Assembly (NCBI GenBank): GCA_021234155.1 | Contig: JAJEKV010000066.1 | Coordinates: forward strand, 6,734,800-6,798,799 | Source of the DNA: Isoetes taiwanensis | Lineage: Eukaryota > Streptophyta > Lycopodiopsida > Isoetales > Isoetaceae | Length of the DNA stretch: 64,000 nt | Reading direction: 5' to 3' | Shown: in pieces, positions 35,044 through 47,759 of the stretch | How positions within the stretch are numbered: position 1 is the stretch's first letter | Layout: every line of letters starts with the position of its first letter | The notes under the pieces: generated by a model | What the model saw: the letters and a program-made list of their open reading frames with translations, nothing else | Databases searched by the model: none | What the model was told of the DNA's origin: nothing | Made by a program: the position numbers and the translations under genes

Positions 35044-35990
35044 GCAAAGATTTTTGGAAAAGAAAAAGTTGATTCAAAGGCGAGGATCTAAGGCGCAGAG
35101 GGTCGAAAAGGTTTAGGGCATAAATGGAGGCTTAAGGGGTATGATGAGGGCTAAGCCGCGAACCGCTGATGGTGCCAGGTGTCGAAAGATGCCAAGGAGG
35201 CGATTGAGAGGCAAAAATTTGGCTAAGTCCCCAAACAACAAAGGGAGAAGTAATGAACGGTGGAGATGAGACGTGAGAGAATGATCGGATGTGACAGGGC
35301 CAAAGGACACATATTAATGTTTGACGGGTATGAAAAAGAAGCAATGGCATTGAATGCCGGCAACTCGGGTTGGGATATCATTAAACGTAATGTGTCGAGG
35401 GTACCATGGCTAGATATCTGGGCGGAGAAAAGATTCTCGATTTTAGAAACAAATTTTGCATTGCAAACACGCTGGCGAAGTTTTTTTATTGGTCCACATC
35501 GACAAGGAGTTCCTCGGTTGGCTATATAAGACTAACCGGGAGTGAAGCTTAAGACATCCGATGGCGCCAAAGATGGCTGCCGCCGGGTTTGAACGAATCG
35601 CACTATGCCCACTAACCGCTTCGAGAGGGATTACCCGCAAGATGGATTGTCCGGGACCTCTCGGCGCCGCCACAATCGTGGCCCCGAGAATGGATGGGGG
35701 TGTGTCGGGATGGCTGAACATCCCGATCCTAAGACCAACGGGATGGAGGTGGTTCTCGCACCTTGGCTGGGACCCCGAAAGAACCTCTACCACCTCCCCG
35801 ATCACCTCGCCTCCAACCCGAGTAGAGGGTTTTTTTCCGAGGTTTTAGTAGATAGGGCTTTGAGCCCGTTTTGGTATATAGGGCAGTGCCCATAGCGGAA
35901 ATAGCTGGGCTGTGCCCACATTTTGTAAAAATGTCCACCTATAATATAATATGCCACCGTTTTAGTCACTATCTGTTGGGTTTGCGTCTT
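35044..35990. other. Unit A spacer between integrase and extra ORF
   Basis: About 0.95 kb with no conserved domain, matching 45505-46360 of unit B at high identity. Plus-strand frames here (35561-35848, 35605-35895) are broken differently in unit B and are not supported as genes. Confidence 0.5.
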
Positions 35991-37170
35991 GAACTGGATC
36001 TGTTTGTTGATTTTCACTTGCTGTGGTATGAAATGTTTTGAGGTGAAAGCCATTAACCAGTGTAGGTAATGGAGTTCCATCTAACTCACCCAATTTGGAA
36101 AACGCCGGGTTGAACCACTTGAACAATTTGATAAGGGCCAAGCCATGAAACTTAAGCTTACCGGGAAAATTTTTGTACCGAGAATCATAAAGAAGAACCA
36201 AATCTCCTTCTTTGAATGTTTTTGTCTTCAGACGTTTGTCATGTAGAGATTTTTACAACCGTTGTCCATGAAGAACACGAATATAAGCATCCCTTCGAAG
36301 TTCATCCAACTGTTCCAATTGATAGACCCTTTCTTTGAGGCAAAGAAGCGGATTATGGGCAAAGAGCCGGTTGAAAAGCGGAGTGTTGGAAGGATGTATT
36401 CAAACGGCATGAGAGCTTCTTGACCATAAACCAATTTGAAAGGAGTGTGACTCGTAGCTATTTTGAAACAAGTATTGTAAGCCCAAAGAACAAAGAGGGA
36501 AGCTTGTTTTGCCGGCCAATATGAGAAGCGCCACAAATTTTCTTGAGAATTGTGACCGAGTTTTGTTGGTGCTTTTCACAAACCATTGCCTTGAGGATAG
36601 TAAGGTGTGCTCTTGTGATGATGTATCGGGAGATAATCCGCCAGCTCCTTGATGGTATGATTGATAAAATGGACACCACGATCACCGACCCAGCTGGGGG
36701 GCAGCCAAATCGCGTGATAATTTGTTGATAGAGGACCTTGGGCATCGCGCTTGCCGCAGTTGTTGTCCGGAAGTGCGCAAGCTTCCGCCCATTTAGTAGC
36801 GTAGTCATGAGAACTGATCGTAGCGGGCACGTGGTGTGCCGCAGTAGAGGATCGATGGGTCCCACAAAATCCATTCCCCATTTGCTGAAGGGAAGCGGCG
36901 TGGCGACCGCGCCAAGGAAAGAGCGCCACGGGTCGGGTCGCCCACACGCCGACAAGCATCACACGCAAGGTGTGGGCGTGAGCGCCTTTGAAGAGCGTGG
37001 GCCAAAAATACCCAGCTAGAAGGATTTTGCGCGCCGTGGGTCGTCACCATGAAAATGACCACCACCTAGCCCCTTGATGAGCTTCTGACAATATCCGAAC
37101 TTCATGAGGTAGAACACATTGGCCGAAGGATGGTATCCTTACCCTTTTTGTAAAGATGTCCCCGCAACCA
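35990..37170 (-). pseudogene. Unit A integrase, broken
   Basis: Minus-strand pieces include FSKWGMDFVGPIDPL (core start, first aspartate), ATKWAEACALPDN, GDRGVHFINHTIKEL (second aspartate), YPQGNGL (just before the catalytic glutamate, where the frame breaks), and the C-terminal GDLVLLYDSRYKNFPGKLK with a GPY-type module. Frames change every 100-300 bp. Where A and B differ, the change often falls at a CAG or CTG. Confidence 0.85.
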
Positions 37171-37281
37171 TGGTGTAGTCAATGACGCCGCGAGAAATTG
37201 ATGACGCACGGGATTGTCGCTTGGCATGAGAGAGCCGCCATGTCCTCGGGTGGAAGAGCGCCGTGAGGAGGTACTGGAAAG

Positions 37282-38830
37282 TCATGGAACCAATGTGGTG
37301 TTGCCGTGACTAAAAAAGAGTTGAGCTGCCGTGAAAGGCGCCCGAGACTCCAAAGGAGGGATCATCCGTGGTGGATGCGAAAGATAATCCGACAACATGA
37401 GATTTGCCGCCTTGTGAACAATTTCAAAAGGGGCAAATTTTGAGAAGAAGGACCCAACGAGCAATGCGCCCGTATGGATTTGTTGATCAAATAAAGGAGT
37501 GCTTGGTGGTCAACAAAGAATTTGATCCGACCGCCCAAAAGGTAGTGTGGAAGCCGCTGGACACGTAAAATGAGACCCAAAGCTTCACGCCTGCGGGCAG
37601 AATAGTTGCGCCGCCAGTAATTGAGTTTCGGGGCGATCGTTTGGTTTGTCACAGCGATCATATTCTTGAGAAAGAATGCCCAATAGCAAACGCCGAGACA
37701 TCGACATGAACATGAAAGGGCTTGTCCCATTGAGGAGGAACAAGAACCGGGCCTCGAAAAAAGCAAAAGCTTCAATGTTGAGCAAAGATCCACCTGGGAA
37801 TTCCTAAGCCTGTGTGGATTCATCACCCGTGAGTTTATGAATGGATCTGAAATGGCCGCTAGTCCAGAATGAAGGTGGAGTAATAATTGACCTTACCCAG
37901 AAAGAGCGCGGTCTCCTTGATATTGGCCGGTGCTTGAGCTTTGAGCACATTAACTCGATTTTGGGGTGATCCGTGGTGATACCGCCATCGACAACGCGGT
38001 CCTAACAAGTAAACCCGAGGTGACACAAAAGGTGCATTCTCCTGATTGAGACTAATGCCTGACTCATCACATTTCTGAAAGACGAAGTTCCACTTATCCA
38101 AATGGTCAGCCATGGAATCAGAGGCGTAGAAGTCATCTTGAAAAATTTGTAAGAAGGGATTTTCCTTCATAAAAATCATGAAAAATCGAGAGCATGATGC
38201 GTTGAAACGTGGATGGAGAGTTTGATAAGCCAAAAGGAACCACCTTGTAGGCAAAAAGTGACTCTACCCGGTGGTGAAAGTAGTCTTGAGTTGATCAGAT
38301 TCTTTTGATTGAGATCTGATTGCAGCCAGAAAAACCATCCATGAAGGAGTACATTTCATGTCCAAAGAACCTCTTCCGTAACCCGGTCCGTGAAGGGAAG
38401 TGGAAAATGATCACGCCCGCGGGTTCGATTGAGTTTTCGGTAGTCCACGCGAAACGCCGATCTTACCATTGTGTTTGAGTGCAATGACGATGGGACTCAC
38501 CTTATTCGTAATGTTTGACCCTCATAGATCAAAACCCGCAGAAGGAGTTTGTCAATTTCCGCCTTGACACGCATCACGTGAATTGGGGTTGAGCCTTGCA
38601 TCGCCGCTAAGCTATAATCGGGACGCATCGACTTTGGTAGGAATGGTGAGTTCCCCAAGGTTTTGTTGATCCCCAAGATCTCTTTAGCTCCGTGCTTAAA
38701 ATGTGTTTGAACTTTTTGAAGAGTGTGACGCCCCTGCTTCGAGGGGTGTCGGAAGATTCGGCAAAAGAATTCGGACAGCCGATTGTTGCCTACGCCCACA
38801 ATCTCACTTCGTGAGTCTCAATATGGGGAT
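37282..38830 (-). pseudogene. Unit A reverse transcriptase and RNase H, broken
   Basis: RT signature at 38254-37859: NPFLQIFQDDFYASDSMADHL, with the YxDD box as FQDD. RNase H signature at about 37540-37480: KFFVDHQALLYLINKS. Upstream, pieces correspond to RT fingers (EIDKLLLRVLIYEG region at 38799-38497). Stops and shifts throughout. Confidence 0.85.
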
Positions 38831-38989
38831 AACTTCCGTGGTCCCGACAATATGAGCAGGAGGTTGAAGCATAACAGATGCGGCACTCGCGTGGTGAAAA
38901 AGAGAGGTTGCCGAGTTTCATCAAGCAAGAGGTTGCTTCATGACAAAGCCGTGGACATCTACGGTGAGCGCAGGAGATTCCACATCCGA

Positions 38990-40000
38990 AAAGCGATCAA
39001 CCCGCTGGAATTCGATTGCAAGGAGCCGTAAGGGTCAAGCAAAAGCCCACAGCCCTGGTCCCCGGATCAAGGGTTATTTCTCCCCAAGGATCGCGATATT
39101 CGGTAGGATGACGTGAGAGGCGCACTCGCAGTGGAGCCCGAACCTGATAGATATTTTGGGGCCCCTCGGAATCGGTGTCGGAGAGAGGGTTCACCATTGT
39201 CGACGGAAATGATTTTACCTGCTTCCAAGTCCATGGTGGCATTGAGGTGACCATCCGTGATGACTAACCCATCCGCGGGCCCAAGAATGGATACCTTGGC
39301 CCGGGCGGAGAAAAGGTCCCACACCAACATTTCATAATCACCGGATCTCTCCAGCCTTCCAAACACCAAATTCCAAGGGGAAACCTGAGATCACCAATGT
39401 TGATGTGAAGAAGAGACGGACGCCTTTGAGGTCGCGTGGATATGGCCATTAGCCAATTTGATGTCATATGGGGCAACGATAGAGTTGTTTGATGCCCATT
39501 TGTTTGCGGAGTTTATCCGTGATGAGATTGACCGCTTACCTCCGCCAATTTGAACATGATTGACTTGTTGATTGCCCACCGCGGGCATGTACCGTGGGAG
39601 TAGAGGTAGCAAAGCCCCAACCAAAATGTCGGGAGTGGTAATCGGTCCTTGAGAGCAGGATAGAGTTTCAAAATTGTGGCCAAACTTAAAGGAATTTTGA
39701 TTTTTGCTAGTTCCTCTTGGAGTTCCAGAGGCACATGAGAAAAAAGGATCCGGGCCGGATCCACAGTGCCGGAGTGCGTGGTAATGAAGCAAAGAACTTC
39801 TTTGAGTAGGTCAACCTCGCCAGCCTATATTTGGATAGGTCCAGAGCGTGGAGGTTGAGACGTGGAAGGTGTTTCTTGTCTTTGTTGAGCTCGAGTAGTG
39901 GCATGAACATTGGCTAACGGGCGGCCTTCAAAGAAATTTTGCATGAGGTTCGTAATGCTTTGTCGAACTTTAGGCATGACATGCGGCATGAGTTTCTCCA
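38990..40000 (-). pseudogene. Unit A protease region, broken
   Basis: Pieces matching unit B: NKWASNNSIVAPYDIKLANGH, INIGDLRFPLGIWCLEGW, and ITDGHLNATMDLEAGK. The layout fits a Ty3 retropepsin with degraded frame. The catalytic DSG triad is not readable in either unit. Confidence 0.5.
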
Positions 40001-41830
40001 AATCAGGTGCAAAGTGAACCTTTTTTTCGTCATCATGAGGAATGGTATCGACTGCAAAAGCAGGTTGCGTGCCATTAGAAATAATGGTTATGGGACGCGG
40101 ACGCCCGGTCCGGCGTGAAACCAAACCAACCCAATTTGATGGCCGAACTGGAGGATTAAGTGCTCGAAAAATTTCTTCCTGTGCTTGTTGATCCATCTGA
40201 GGTTGATTGGCAAGAGCTGGTTGATAGCGTGATTGCTGAGGTGCGCGAGGTGGCTTCCGAAGAACAGGACGCGGTCCTTGTTTGCCATTAGCAATCCAGA
40301 GTTGGTAAGCCATGAGGCGGACCGATGTGGTCTGATTTGGTGCCGTGAAGTCGCACTTGAACTTGTGGAAGTTGAGGACACGCCGTGGTGGTATGACCCC
40401 ATTCTTGACAAAGGATAACACCGAGCCAAGGATCAAAAGGAGGACGGGTATTGGGTCCCCGCTGTTGCTCTTTGCCGATAGAGTTGATTGGGTTGCACCG
40501 GAGTGGTGGGCCGATATTGCGATTGGTGCCGAGGTGTGGTTTGCACTTGATAAACCATCTTGTTGCGGAAGGGTGTAGGATGAGTAAAGTGCACTCTTCC
40601 GTGGCATGATTGCACATGTTGCATCTTTTACAATGAGGCGGGCCATTGGTGGAGTTGCACTCATTCGCCAAGTGGCCTTGATATTTGCGCATATGGCACC
40701 GTGATCCGATCGCTACCGGACGGGCGGTTGAGGTTGAACGCCAGCCTGGGGAACCATGATTCCGGGTGGAATGAAAGGGAGCTCCCGAAGAGCCACGCCC
40801 ACGGGAGGAAACATTGACCAGTGATTGACAAGATCGGAGTAGGCCCGCCCAAAGTCTTCGGGCGCAGTGTATTGGCCATGAGTCGGATAGCCGGAGGAAG
40901 TCCTTGGAGAAACCAGACCAAGATCCGCCTGGTGCAGGGGGTACTCCTTGAGTTTGCCGAAAGCGTAATGTGAAGTCGACCAAGAAAATCCCGCGGACTC
41001 CGCGGGCTCTTGTTGAAGGTCATTGAGTTGCTTGAGATGAAGTTGATCATCATCCGTGGTCCCATAGTGAGAAAAGAAAAAGAGTTTCATTTCTGACCAA
41101 TCTTGTTTCCAAAGGGTTTTTGTTGGACATGAGCCATTGATGAGGGAGCCACGCAGCGTGTGGTGGAAAAGATGTGAATTTCAGTTGAGGTTATGCATGA
41201 CCATTTAGGACAGCCAGAGCCTCAAATTCTTCCATGTGTGCCTGAGCACTTTGGTCTAAGGGTTTGCCTTTTAAGGTTGCCAAAGGTAGGATAAGTCGTT
41301 TTTAAGGGTCCGGGAAGGTAGAGGTAAAAAAGTGCCGGGCCGACAGAACATGATAGTGAGGATATTGAGGTGGAGTTGGCGGTGGCATGGTGCCCGAAAG
41401 ATCCGGATGAAGAGGTTGCTGAGGTGGAGGTACCGGAGGTGCCCTGATCATTGGTTTTGAGGCCTGTGAAGGTTGAAACAGAAGAGTGGTGGGAAATGTA
41501 GGGAAGGGAAATTCCCGGGAGGATCAAAGAGACCTGTGGATATCCCCGGCCCACCCGTGAGGGAGATGATGGTTGTGAAGGCAGAGGTGTATGGCCGTAA
41601 GACCGATGGATGAAGGCATGTTCGGGGGTATGAAAGTAAGGTTGAGCGTGTTGAGCTAGGATAGGGCTTGATAGTGATGAGGAGACTGAGGTGTGAGCAA
41701 TGTTTGCACGCTTGAGGCGGAGAATTAGGACGAGACATGACACGAGGGGTGGGTGGCGCCGACCCAGCCCTAGACCAAATGTGGCCTCCCTCAATGTCAT
41801 AAGCGCATCCATACATGTCAATTTAACAAA
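39825..41830 (-). pseudogene. Unit A gag, broken
   Basis: A proline-rich N-terminus (41821-41222), a gag core (41090-40713, YGTTDDDQLHLKQLNDLQQEP), and three Cys/His clusters at about 40690-40400: a CHMRKYQGHLANEC-like knuckle, CKRCNMCNHATEEC, and CQEWGHTTTACPQ. Frames alternate. Same order as unit B. Confidence 0.85.
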
Positions 41831-41954
41831 TTTCTTCTATGATGGCGCTTCCGCCGAGACGCCGCCTCGGGGAAAGAAGTTCTTCCGGGGCGGAAATTTC
41901 TGACACTTATTACGGCTAAGAAAGGAAAATCGAATCGACTCGGCAGCTAAGCAG

Positions 41955-42543
41955 TGTTTGGGGGTCCGGTTCGGGAACTCTTGCAAGACAGCCCTCTGTG
42001 AGGACCCCTTGATCTAACAGGAGAATCGGGGACTATGTCACGCCGGATTTTGCAAGAAAAGAACAAGAAGAAGAAAACGTAACGTAAGAGAACAATGAGA
42101 GGAAAATGATAAGCTTCCTTGATATCAATGATGAACATACATGAGCTCTCTAATCGAGAGAAGATCAAGAGAGACAAGACTCAAAACTCATCTAAAAAAT
42201 CATATGCTAGCTCTACTCATATATAGTAATAATGGCCTTTGGCCCAATATAGACATGAACTCCGGGATCGATCTTGCGTTTACTCCCTGAAGGGAGGCTC
42301 CATTTGGTGAATGTTGGCGGTGCCTCTTGAAGTGCCCGAGATCACGCCGGACACCGACGCAGCGGTGATTCGTCATCACTTGTCGCGCGCTCTTGGTAGC
42401 GTGCACTGTGTTTTGACCGCGTGGTCCGGCCGTTGGTCTTCATGGCTTGGACGACCGGGCCCGCGGCTCGCCGGGAGGATCCTTTTTGACTTGACTTGGT
42501 CGTCAGAGAGCGAGTCCCCGTACTGTGAGGTACTGGACTAACA
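41955..42543 (-). repeat. LTR2
   Basis: 589 bp. It is 5' LTR of unit A and separated from unit B by duplicated Helitron flank. It differs from LTR3 mainly by small changes, many at CAG/CTG. Confidence 0.9.
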
Positions 42544-42727
42544 ACATGGAAAGATATCACTGGCGCTTTATTGCCGCTACACGCAAAGGGGGTCACTAGC
42601 TTCGAGGACATCAAAAACATCAATGGAAGACAAAGGCACCACGCTTCAAATAAAAAGAGAGCAAGCAAAGGAAAGAAACTGGGGCCACTAATCTAAATCT
42701 ATGTTTACAGAGATTTTAGCAATACGT
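42544..42727 (+). repeat. Duplicated Helitron flank at the tandem junction
   Basis: It starts with the same ACATG and coding sequence as follows LTR3 (acatggaaagatatcac), passes the same Helitron-Helitron junction (..gcttca then aataaaa), and stops at acagagatttt (about 42717). It then joins Ty3 internal sequence aaatgagagcgcaccatatc (about 42728, equal to 32271). This is the tandem-duplication breakpoint. Confidence 0.85.
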
Positions 42728-45505
42728 AAATGAGAGCGCACCATATCTTCTTCTGGCAATGGATGGGTTTCGACAGCCCAAACTAGCACCCAAGGCGCAT
42801 CTCAAGACCAAAGGCAATCGACCGGGTATCTCTACTGCGCGAGCATTGGACGCCGATTTAAAGAGTCACCAGATGCATTTGAGCAAAGATGTAAAGCGGT
42901 TTGATTTGCATCAAGGATCCGTGAGGTGGTGGGTATTCTCGCAAGAAGGTGTCAAGACCACGCGAAGTGCATCGCTATGCGGCGCTGCCAACCACGCCAT
43001 TTGTACATTATAGATCCAATTTGTGGTGTTATCAAGAGTGGCACCATCCCTCCCCACCAGGCTGAGCGGGCAGATAAAACCCGATCCCACCGAGATCCGC
43101 CGAGACCGGGAGGTGGAGTCCATCCCGCATGGGTCATCCAAGCGACCTTGGTCCAAAAGGGGAGATGCCAACGGCACGAAACCCGGGGCGGAGGAACACC
43201 TGTGGAAGCATAGGGAGAGGGATCACGCCCGCGGCATGGTTGCCGAGCCCGCCCTTGGACCATCGACAAGGGCCGATCAAGAGCTTTACACCATTGATCC
43301 TGCATAGAGGCAGCAGAGTTGAGAGTTGACAGAGGCTATCCCAGCCTGTGGGGACTGTCTTGCTATCCAGAAGAGCACGTAATTGATTGTAACCGGCGAG
43401 GTGTTGCATATAAATTTGTGCATAGGGAAGATCCTCAGGATGTCCTAGATACTTCCTTATTTGTTGCAGCACTTCCGCTTGCCAGAGAGGTAAATGATGT
43501 GCAAGCTCAGGCATGTACTCTTGATGAAGAGCGTGTGTCTGAGCATGATCAGCGAGATAGGGGTTGTTATCCTGAAGCAACCATTGAAGAGTGGGGTCAC
43601 CCTGAAAGTTCTGTCGTGGCCCATCCCGAAATCTCTCCTGTGTATCACCCAGATAGAAATCATGAAAAATGTAAGCCATGGGCTGAACAATTCTGAAGGT
43701 GATGAAGTCCGGATCGTCGCAGTGAATGAGATCAAAGACCAAAAGGGCACAGCATAAACCTTTGTCTTCAATTGAGAGTTCTGGCCAGATCCGAAGAAAA
43801 TCTGCAGTGCGCAGGTGAACATCCACAGGACCATCAGCCCCATGCCACTTCAGAAGAAAGAGGTGGCGGCGGGCAACCACATAATCCAGATAGCAGGAAG
43901 GAACTGGGAAATCAACAGGCAGCTGGCTAACGATGGCAATATAGCCGTCAAGTTTGGTCTGTGCCTCATCAGCAGACTGAATAGCGTGCTGTAACTGTTG
44001 TTCAAGGTCACGGATCCTGTGGTCCTTTTCTAACAGAAGGCGTGACTGGTCACGGACCCGTTTCTGAGAAGTGTGGACCTGTGAGGTGGATTGCCCAGGA
44101 GCATTGAGTCGAAGCACGGCAATCTCCGCGTCATCAAGAATTTTCTGTTTCTGAACCTCCGTAAGCTGATCTTGGAGAGATGTGAGCTGTGAAGTCTGCG
44201 TGGAGAGCTGAGCCGTCAGAGAGGCAATTTGAGCGTCACGCTCGGTAAGGTTTTGAACTTGAGTGCTGTAATTGTCACAAAAGCTCCCAAGTACAAGCGC
44301 CAAGCTTAGCAATATCTTTCTTTGTCACCGTGAGAGTATCTTTGACTTGTTTTGCTCCAATAAGTCCTTCCGATTTCGGATTGGAGTTGAGCCTTCTTGA
44401 CTATGCAAGTAGGCTGGTCTGATCCGTGCGCACTTTGAGATCTATACTAGCCTGTAAGAGAGCTCGTGGTTGTCTTGAAGTTGGGCCTCCAAAGTTTGAA
44501 CTTGTGCAAAGGGCAGCTTGAAGGTCACGGTGAACCGCATCTCAGGTCCGTTAAAATGTGGAACCCCATTCATAAGAGCTTCTTGGGATTCTTGTAACTT
44601 TAGAATAACAGCAGGCATCCTGGCCATTGACACTGATATAACAGATGTAGGGTGGTGGTGGAGCCTTCTTTATTTGTGGTGTCGATGTTTGTGAGACATG
44701 GTGAACCCGGAATGCTTGGATTCTCATGGCGGAGGAGACAAGTGGACATGGGAGTCGCGGAATTTTGACATGACCCGGAGGAAGAAGGGCGTGAAGTGTC
44801 GAATTGGTGAGTCCGAGGAAGGGACCGGCGAGTGGAATCATGAGAAGGAGGAGGTGTGGAAGGAAAGTAATGACTAATAATGCTTGAAGGTGGCCTCCCA
44901 CAAACTTAAAATAGAAGTGGCAGCCTAAGACGGTCCACCTCTTGGAGGCGGTAGAACATCAATTAGGGCCAATCAATGTGGTGGTTGGAGTGCGTGAAGT
45001 GATGAGCACAATATTATAGAAAGGCTTATTGATATGGGTGTTCTTGATAGAATACCCAAGGAACTTTCGCCACACGAACTTAACAAAAGTTTCATGGGGT
45101 TTGTCTATATTTGTCGCGATGCACATTGGCGTGATAAGGAGGTGCACCAAACTCGGTGACATCTAGATCCCCGGATGGCGGGGCAAGATAAACAAGGGTT
45201 TGCAAAGGAATATGGAATACCTCTGAAATCGTGTTGAGTCAGCTAAAATGGTGGTGCCATCGACCATTGTGGTGTATCCATGCGGTCGCTGACGATGTTA
45301 GCGATGAACCGCTTCAACCGGTCGCGATTTGGAGCGGAAGTTCCATTTGAGAGAATTCATAAAAGTTTAGGGCGCTAGCGACTTCACGATTCGGGCCAAC
45401 AAGGGCTTCACGAAAAGTGGGCGCCAAGAAAGATACGCACCTTCAAAAGAGCCGTTCCTTGGGGAGCGTGAGTTTGAAGGGTAGAAAATTTTGGTGCAGC
45501 CATGG
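42728..45505 (-). pseudogene. Unit B extra ORF after integrase, unknown function
   Basis: This is the better copy of the third gene. The start is near 45505 (MAAPKFSTLQT), then broken N-terminal pieces (KPHETFVKFVWRKFLGYSI). An unbroken 392-codon frame follows at 44312-43134: a heptad-rich coiled coil (LTERDAQIASLTAQLSTQTS; LTSLQDQLTEVQKQKILDD; DHRIRDLEQQLQHAIQSADE), then a globular part with LPVDFPVPSCYLDYVVARRHL, LRIWPELSIEDKGLCCALLV, YAQIYMQHLAGYNQLRALL. The C-terminal piece includes TLDNTTNWIYN. No membrane span or signal peptide, so it is not env-like. Extra ORFs in this position are known in some plant Ty3 (Tat-type) elements; whether this one is related is open. It could be a structural or nucleic-acid-binding protein, but I assign no function. 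Confidence 0.75.
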
Positions 45506-46365
45506 CAAAGATTTGGCGAAAAGAACAAAGGATTCAAAGGCGGAGGGCGAAGGCGCAGAGGGTCGAAAAGGTTTAGGGCGCCGCGAAATGGAGGCGTATA
45601 GGGCATGATGAGGGCGAAGCCGCAAACCGCTGATGGTGCTGTGTGTCGAAAGATGCCAAGGAGGCGATTGAGAGGCAAAAATTTGGCTAAGTCCCCAAAA
45701 CAACAAAGGGAGAAGTAATGAACGGTGGAGATGAGACGGAGAGAATGATCGGATGTGACAGTGGCCAAAGGACACATATTAATGTTTGACGGTATGAAAA
45801 GAAGCAATGGCATTGAATGTCGGGCAACTTCGGTTGGGATATCATTAAAACGAATGTGTCGAGAGGGTACCATGGCGAGATATGCGGCGGAGAAAAGATT
45901 CTCGCTTTAGAAAACAAATTTGCATTGCAAACACGTTGGCGAAGTTTTTTTATTGGTCCACATCGACAAGGAGTTCCTCGGTTGGCTATATAAGACGAAT
46001 TAACGAGGAAGCTAAGACATCCGATGGCGCCATAGATGGTCTGGCCGTTTTGAACGAACCGCACTATGCCCACTAACCGGCCGAGGGATTACCTGCAAGA
46101 TGGATTGTCCGACCTTCGCGCTGCCACAATCATGGCTCGAGAATGGATGGCTGGTGTGCGGGATGGCGAACATCCCGATCCTAAGACCAACGGGATGGAG
46201 GTGGTTCGCACCTTCGCTGGGACCCCGAAAGGGTAACCTCTACCACCTCCTCCTCATCACCTCCGCTCCCAACCCGGAGTAGAGGGTTTTTCTTCCCAGG
46301 TTTTAGTAGATAGGGCTTTGAGCCCGCTTTTGGTATATAGGCGCGTTTATATATGGAAATAGCTG
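45506..46365. other. Unit B spacer between integrase and extra ORF
   Basis: Matches 35044-35990. No domain recognised. It may hold the signal that lets the extra ORF be expressed (splice site or internal start), but none is provable here. Confidence 0.45.
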
Positions 46366-47720
46366 GTCAGGCCCACATTTTGTAAAAATGTCCACCTATA
46401 ATATAATATGCCACCGTTTTAGTCACTATCCACATTTGGGTTTGCGCCTTGAACTGGATCGCTTTGTTGATTTTCACTTGCGTGGTATGAAATGTTTTGA
46501 GGTGAAAGCCATTAACCAGTGTAGGTAATGGAGTTCCATCTAACTCAGCCAGCTGGAAAACGCTGGGTTGAACCACTTGAACAATTTGATAAGGGCCAAG
46601 CCATCGAAACTTAAGCTTACCCGGAAAATTTTTGTACCGAGAATCATAAAGAAGAACCAAATCTCCTTCTTTGAATGTTTTTGTCTTCAGACGTTTGTCA
46701 TGTAGAGATTTTTGCAACCGTTGTCCATGAAGAACACGAATATAAGCATCCCTTCGAAGTTCATCCAACTGTTCCAATTGATAGACCCTTTCTTTGAGTG
46801 CAAAGAAAGTGATTATGGGCAGTAGCCAGTTGAAAACGGAGTGTTGGAAGGATGTATTCAAACGGCATGAGAGCTTCTTGACCATAAACCAATTTGAAAG
46901 GAGTGTGACTGTAGCTATTTTGAAACAAGTATTGTAAGCCCAAAGAAACGAGAGGGAAGCTTGTTTTGCCAAATAGTCTTTAGAAGCGTCACAAATTTTC
47001 TTGAGAATTGTGACCGAGTTTTGTTGGTGCTTTACGCCAAACCATTGCCTTGAGGATAGTAAGGTGTGCTCTTGTGATGATGTATCAGGAGATAATCCGT
47101 CAGCTCCTTGATGGTATGATTGATAAAATGGACACCACGATCACTGACCAGCTCCGTGGGGCAGCCAAATCGCGTGATAATTTGTTGATAGAGGACCTTG
47201 GGCGTGGCTTGCCGCAGTGTTGTCCGGAAGCGCAAGCTTCCAGCCCATTTAGTAGCGTGAAGTCGGTGAGAACCAGAATGTAAAGCGCACGGGTGTGCGC
47301 AGCAGAGGATCGATGGGTCCCACAAAATCCATTCCCCATTTGTGAAGGGAAGTGGGCGTGGCGGCCGGCGTCAAGGAAAGAGCGTCGCGGTAGGTGGTCG
47401 CCCCACACGATGACAAGCATCACACGTGCAGGTGTGGGCGTGGCGTCTTTGAAGAGCGTGCCAAAAATACCCAGCTAGAAGGATTTTTGCGTCTTGTCGT
47501 CATCACCATGAAAATGACCACCACCTAGCCCTTGATGAGCTTCTCGGACAATATCCGGAACTTCATGAGGTAGAACACGTCGAAGGATGGTATCCTTACC
47601 CTTTTGTAAAGATGTCCCCGCAACCATGGTGTAGTCCGCGGACGTCGCGGAGAAATTGATGACGACGGGATTGTCGTTTGGCATGAGAGAGCGCCATGTC
47701 CTCACGGTGGAAGAGCCGCG
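46366..47720 (-). pseudogene. Unit B integrase, broken
   Basis: N-terminal zinc region in 47705-47475 (RRVLPHEVPDIVREAHQG, then HFHGD). Core pieces: a broken first-aspartate region (47423-47325), then YQQIITRFGCPTELVSDRG and VHFINHTIKEL (second aspartate), and YPQGNGLA, where a stop replaces the expected catalytic glutamate position. C-terminal frame 46972-46367 holds DELRRDAYIRVLHGQRLQKS, GDLVLLYDSRYKNFPGKLKF, WLGPYQIVQVVQPSVFQLAE, a clear GPY/F module. No chromodomain is seen. Confidence 0.88.
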
Positions 47721-47759
47721 AGGAGGAGGTAACTGCTGAAAGTCATGGAACCAATGTGG

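Noticed and set aside
35561-35895. Plus-strand frames with MAPKMAAAGFERIALCPL
   Set aside because: Not conserved in the sister unit (46.0-46.3 kb), where the frame breaks, and antisense to the Ty3 element.
43319-43757. Plus-strand frames of 125 and 87 codons
   Set aside because: Antisense shadows of the 392-codon minus-strand frame.
42728-45505. An envelope gene in the Ty3 element
   Set aside because: No signal peptide, membrane span or cysteine-rich ectodomain in the readable parts; a coiled coil alone is not enough.
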